A DNA stretch of 64,000 nucleotides from NCBI RefSeq assembly GCF_907177275.1, contig NZ_CAJSLV010000053.1:1-64000 (forward strand), in the 5' to 3' direction. This document shows, one piece after another, positions 61,457-64,000 of this stretch (position 1 is its first letter; the number at the start of each line of letters is the position of its first letter). The notes beneath the pieces were generated by a model, which was given only the letters and a program-made list of their open reading frames with translations, did no database searches and had not been told where the DNA came from. Origin of the DNA: Actinacidiphila cocklensis. Its GTDB lineage: Bacteria > Actinomycetota > Actinomycetes > Streptomycetales > Streptomycetaceae. Made by a program: the position numbers and the translations under genes.

Positions 61457-62488
61457 ATGACCGAACAACACCTGCCCCCCGCCCTCGAAGTGAGCCCCGA
61501 AGCACCCGACCGCAACCTGGCCCTCGAACTGGTCCGGGTCACCGAAGCCGCCGCGATGGCCGCCGGGCGGTGGGTCGGGCGCGGCGACAAGAACGGCGCC
61601 GACGGCGCCGCCGTCAAGGCGATGCGGACCCTGGTGCACACCGTGTCGATGAACGGCGTGGTCGTGATCGGCGAAGGCGAGAAGGACGAAGCGCCGATGC
61701 TCTTCAACGGCGAGCGGATCGGCGACGGCACAGGGCCCGAGTGCGATGTCGCCGTGGACCCGGTCGACGGCACGACGCTGACCGCCAAGGGCATGCCGAA
61801 CGCGGTCTCGGTGCTCGCAGTCGCCGACCGCGGCACGATGTTCGACCCGTCGGCGGTCTTCTACATGGACAAGCTGGTCGCCGGCCCGGAGGCGGCGGAG
61901 GTCGTCGACATCACCGCGCCGCCGTCGGTGAACATCCGCCGGGTGGCCAAGGCCAAGGGCAGCGCGCCCGAGGACGTCACGGTCGTGGTGCTCGACCGTC
62001 CGCGGCACGACACCATCGTGCGGGAGATCAGGGAGACCGGCGCCCGGATCAAGTTCATCGCCGACGGCGACGTGGCCGGCGCGATCATGGCGGTACGCGA
62101 AGGGACCGGCGTCGACCTGCTGCTCGGTATCGGCGGCACGCCGGAGGGCATCATCGCGGCCTGCGCGGTCACCTGCTTGGGCGGCACGATCCAGGGCAGG
62201 CTGTGGCCGAAGGACGACGAGGAAAGGCAGCGGGCATTGGACGCCGGGCACGACCTGGACAAGGTACTGGAGACCAAGGACCTGGTCAGCGGTGACAACG
62301 TCTTCTTCGTGGCGACGGGCGTCACCGACGGGGAGCTGCTGCGCGGGGTGCGCTACCGGCGCGAGACGGCGACGACGTCGTCACTGGTGATGCGCTCCAA
62401 GTCCGGCACGATCCGGCAGATCGACTCCGAGCACCGGCTGTCCAAGCTGCGGGCGTACAGCGCGATCGACTTCGACCGGGCGCGCTGA
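61457..62488 (+). CDS. glpX: Fructose-1,6-bisphosphatase, class II
   Basis: 343 residues. GlpX family: metal and substrate residues in [51 protein letters not shown] and [15 protein letters not shown]. Converts fructose-1,6-bisphosphate to fructose-6-phosphate in gluconeogenesis; the only class expected in most actinomycetes. AGAAAGG precedes the ATG. Ends against the WhiB gene (convergent). Confidence 0.95.
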   Translation: MTEQHLPPALEVSPEAPDRNLALELVRVTEAAAMAAGRWVGRGDKNGADGAAVKAMRTLVHTVSMNGVVVIGEGEKDEAPMLFNGERIGDGTGPECDVAVDPVDGTTLTAKGMPNAVSVLAVADRGTMFDPSAVFYMDKLVAGPEAAEVVDITAPPSVNIRRVAKAKGSAPEDVTVVVLDRPRHDTIVREIRETGARIKFIADGDVAGAIMAVREGTGVDLLLGIGGTPEGIIAACAVTCLGGTIQGRLWPKDDEERQRALDAGHDLDKVLETKDLVSGDNVFFVATGVTDGELLRGVRYRRETATTSSLVMRSKSGTIRQIDSEHRLSKLRAYSAIDFDRAR

Positions 62489-62595
62489 CCCCGCCCGGCA
62501 CCACCGCACCTCCTGCCCGGACCGGACCGCCCCGAGCGCGCGCCGGGCGGGCAGGACGTGTGCGGATACCTTCGCGGCGGCGTGTGAGCCGGCCG

Positions 62596-62949
62596 TCAGC
62601 CCGCGACGGCTATCCCGGCCGCGGGGCGCTGCAGTTCGACCTCGCGGCGCCGCCTGCGGGCCAGCACCACGCGTCGTTCCGCCGCGGTCATGCCGCCCCA
62701 CACGCCGTACGGCTCCGGCTGGAGCAGCGCGTGCTCGCGGCATTCGAGCATCACCGGGCAGCGGGCGCAGACCCGCTTTGCCGCCTCCTCCCGAGCCAGC
62801 CTTGCGGCGGTGGGCTCCTTCGACGGCGCGAAGAACAGCCCCGCCTCGTCGCTGCGGCATGCCGCCTCCGAGTGCCAGGGCCCGCCCAAGTCACGCGGGT
62901 GACCCGGTGGAGTGGCGGGGTCCATGACGGGCTCGATCGGTTGAAGCAC
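62596..62949 (-). CDS. wblI: WhiB-family iron-sulfur regulator
   Basis: 117 residues. Four cluster Cys: ACRSD (31), then VCARCP (CxxC) and LECR, with the conserved turn GVWGG in LQPEPYGVWGGMTAAERR and a basic C-terminal DNA-contact region (VVLARRRRREVEL). The GTG at 62949 is supported by AGGAG 6 nt upstream. The symbol is suggested by my memory that the WhiB paralogue next to glpX in S. coelicolor carries this name; treat it as a synteny-based guess. Partner is expected to be a sigma factor. Confidence 0.85.
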   Translation of the reverse strand: MLQPIEPVMDPATPPGHPRDLGGPWHSEAACRSDEAGLFFAPSKEPTAARLAREEAAKRVCARCPVMLECREHALLQPEPYGVWGGMTAAERRVVLARRRRREVELQRPAAGIAVAG

Positions 62950-63427
62950 GGGAAACTCCTGACGACGGCTCGTGGTATGCCACGCTGGCCCGCGCCGACT
63001 GCTCCCCGTGCGCAGCGTGCGGCGGCGGCAGCGCGGCGGCGTGTCCCGTTCCCCTACCCGCTGTACGCGACTTCATGCGCACCGTGTTCACGCCTGATCA
63101 CTCACGGATACCTGCGCTGACCTGGGCTTGGCGTGAACACGCAGCATGGGTGGCGCACACACGCACCATGCGCGTACCCGCGCCCCAGGCTCCCCACACC
63201 TCCCCCTTTCGCGGCGGGCGGCCCACCAGGGCACGACCACCCACCACCGGGCCGGTGGTCCCGAGCGAAGGGGAGTGGGGGCACCCCCGGGCGAAGCTCC
63301 GGGGAGGACCGAACGCCCCTTTCGGACGGTGCCGACGTGCAGCCCGTCGACGGCTCGGCGCGCAGTTCCCCGCGCCCCCGAAGCGCGCCCTCCCGGGCGG
63401 AGGGGCGTAACGCCCTGAGGCCGGGGG
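62950..63427. other. Intergenic region, 478 nt
   Basis: No gene with supporting features. It holds the WhiB promoter side and, at 63243-63259, the palindrome ACCACCGG-G-CCGGTGGT. Around 63270-63306 lies a GGGGGCACCCCCGGG...CTCCGGGG stretch like the hairpin-forming intergenic repeats common in Streptomyces. Confidence 0.55.
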
Positions 63428-64000
63428 CTACTTCTTCGTCCAGTCCTTGACCTTCTTGCCGCGCTTGGCCTTCGCCTCCACGCCGCCCCAGAAGGCGACG
63501 CCGTCGATCCGGACGACCGGGGCGCCCGGGTCGGTGGACTCGTAGGCCTTGATGTCGGAGCCGCCCATGATGCCGATCACGCCGCCGCCGCGCAGCGTCA
63601 CGTTCTCCGGCAGCTTGACGCTCACGCCGCCCATCACGGCGGTGCAGTGGATGACCAGCTCCGGCGCGGTGAACGTGGCCTCGGACAGGTCGATCTCGAC
63701 GCCGCCCAGGATCGCCACCGCGGTGATCTTGTGCCCGACGCGCCAGCGGCCCTTGCGCTCGGCGCCGCCGAGGATGCCGACCAGGTTCGGGTTCTCGCCG
63801 CTGCCGTCGCCCGCGTAGCCGCGGGGGGCCGGCGCCGGGGACTCCACGCGCCCCTGCGGCAGGTCGCGCACCAGAGGCTCCAACTCGCCCAGCGTCTTGG
63901 CCGCGTAGACACGGTCGAGCCGCTCGGAGTGCTCGCCCGAGTCGAGCCGGCCCTCGGCCAGCGCCTCGCGCAGGATGTCGGCGATCCGGTCCCGGTCGGC
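63428..64000 (-). CDS. DUF1707 / cell-wall-active-antibiotic-response-like protein, partial
   Basis: 191 codons are visible; the start lies beyond the window. The first visible part, ADRDRIADILREALAEGRLD and RLDRVYAAKTLGELEPLVRD, is a DUF1707 domain. The rest is a right-handed beta repeat region (VGILGGAERKGRWRVGHKIT, AVAILGGVEIDLSEATF, CTAVMGGVSVKLPENV, GGVIGIMGGSDIKAYES) like the LiaF/DUF2154 family that responds to envelope stress. No membrane segment in the visible part. Confidence 0.85.
   Translation of the reverse strand, partial: ADRDRIADILREALAEGRLDSGEHSERLDRVYAAKTLGELEPLVRDLPQGRVESPAPAPRGYAGDGSGENPNLVGILGGAERKGRWRVGHKITAVAILGGVEIDLSEATFTAPELVIHCTAVMGGVSVKLPENVTLRGGGVIGIMGGSDIKAYESTDPGAPVVRIDGVAFWGGVEAKAKRGKKVKDWTKK

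Noticed and set aside
1-64000. tRNA or rRNA genes, including a tRNA attachment site at island ends
   Set aside because: No cloverleaf-like sequence or rRNA segment was recognised at 30.5 or 53.5 kb or elsewhere; a covariance search would be decisive.

Overview
The window is GC-rich actinobacterial DNA with dense overlapping genes, frequent GTG starts, WhiB, SpoIIE-type phosphatases, XRE/TPR regulators and rare TTA codons. The gene set and its order (ppgK-ispH-lipoprotein-xseA-xseB and, further on, glpX-whiB type) point to Streptomyces or a very close relative. No rRNA, tRNA or CRISPR array was seen.

Layout. (1) 1-30.5 kb is chromosomal. It holds a TPM-domain protein with a shortened PspA-like partner, two tandem PAS/GAF/SpoIIE phosphatases, an rpiB-SPOR-NUDIX operon, GntR and DUF4190 genes, a GH18 chitinase under a DasR-type operator, several divergent regulator/enzyme pairs, a 166-bp MITE-like element, DUF4132, an SDR/VOC operon, two gene remnants, and an operon coding an alpha/beta hydrolase-macro domain fusion and a HEPN/RES toxin-like protein. 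TetR/DUF4345, AraC and PadR/membrane-protein units follow.

(2) 30.5-53.57 kb is an accessory island with visibly lower GC in parts. Short paired TGCGGAC(T/C)G boxes lie at both ends and inside, and a decayed tyrosine integrase sits at the right edge. Cargo: a YefM-YoeB toxin-antitoxin pair; a P-loop ATPase, coiled-coil membrane protein and Ser/Thr kinase cassette bracketed by two copies of a dispersed repeat; a Hachiman-like nuclease/helicase pair; and a class I lanthipeptide cluster of FxLD type (precursor, LanB, LanC, extra SpaB_C protein, PIMT-like methyltransferase, accessory proteins). The cluster is read from a region divergent to an XRE/TPR regulator and a SLOG-like gene.

(3) 53.57-64 kb returns to conserved core genes: ychF, a DUF6542 protein, ppgK, ispH, a lipoprotein, xseA-xseB, a nitroreductase-fold reductase preceded by a perfect CRP-type palindrome, DUF4245, glpX, a WhiB regulator and a DUF1707 protein cut by the window end.

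The strongest candidates for undescribed biology are the ATPase/membrane/kinase cassette, the hydrolase-macro plus RES operon, and the paired-box repeat family that links island ends and cassette borders.
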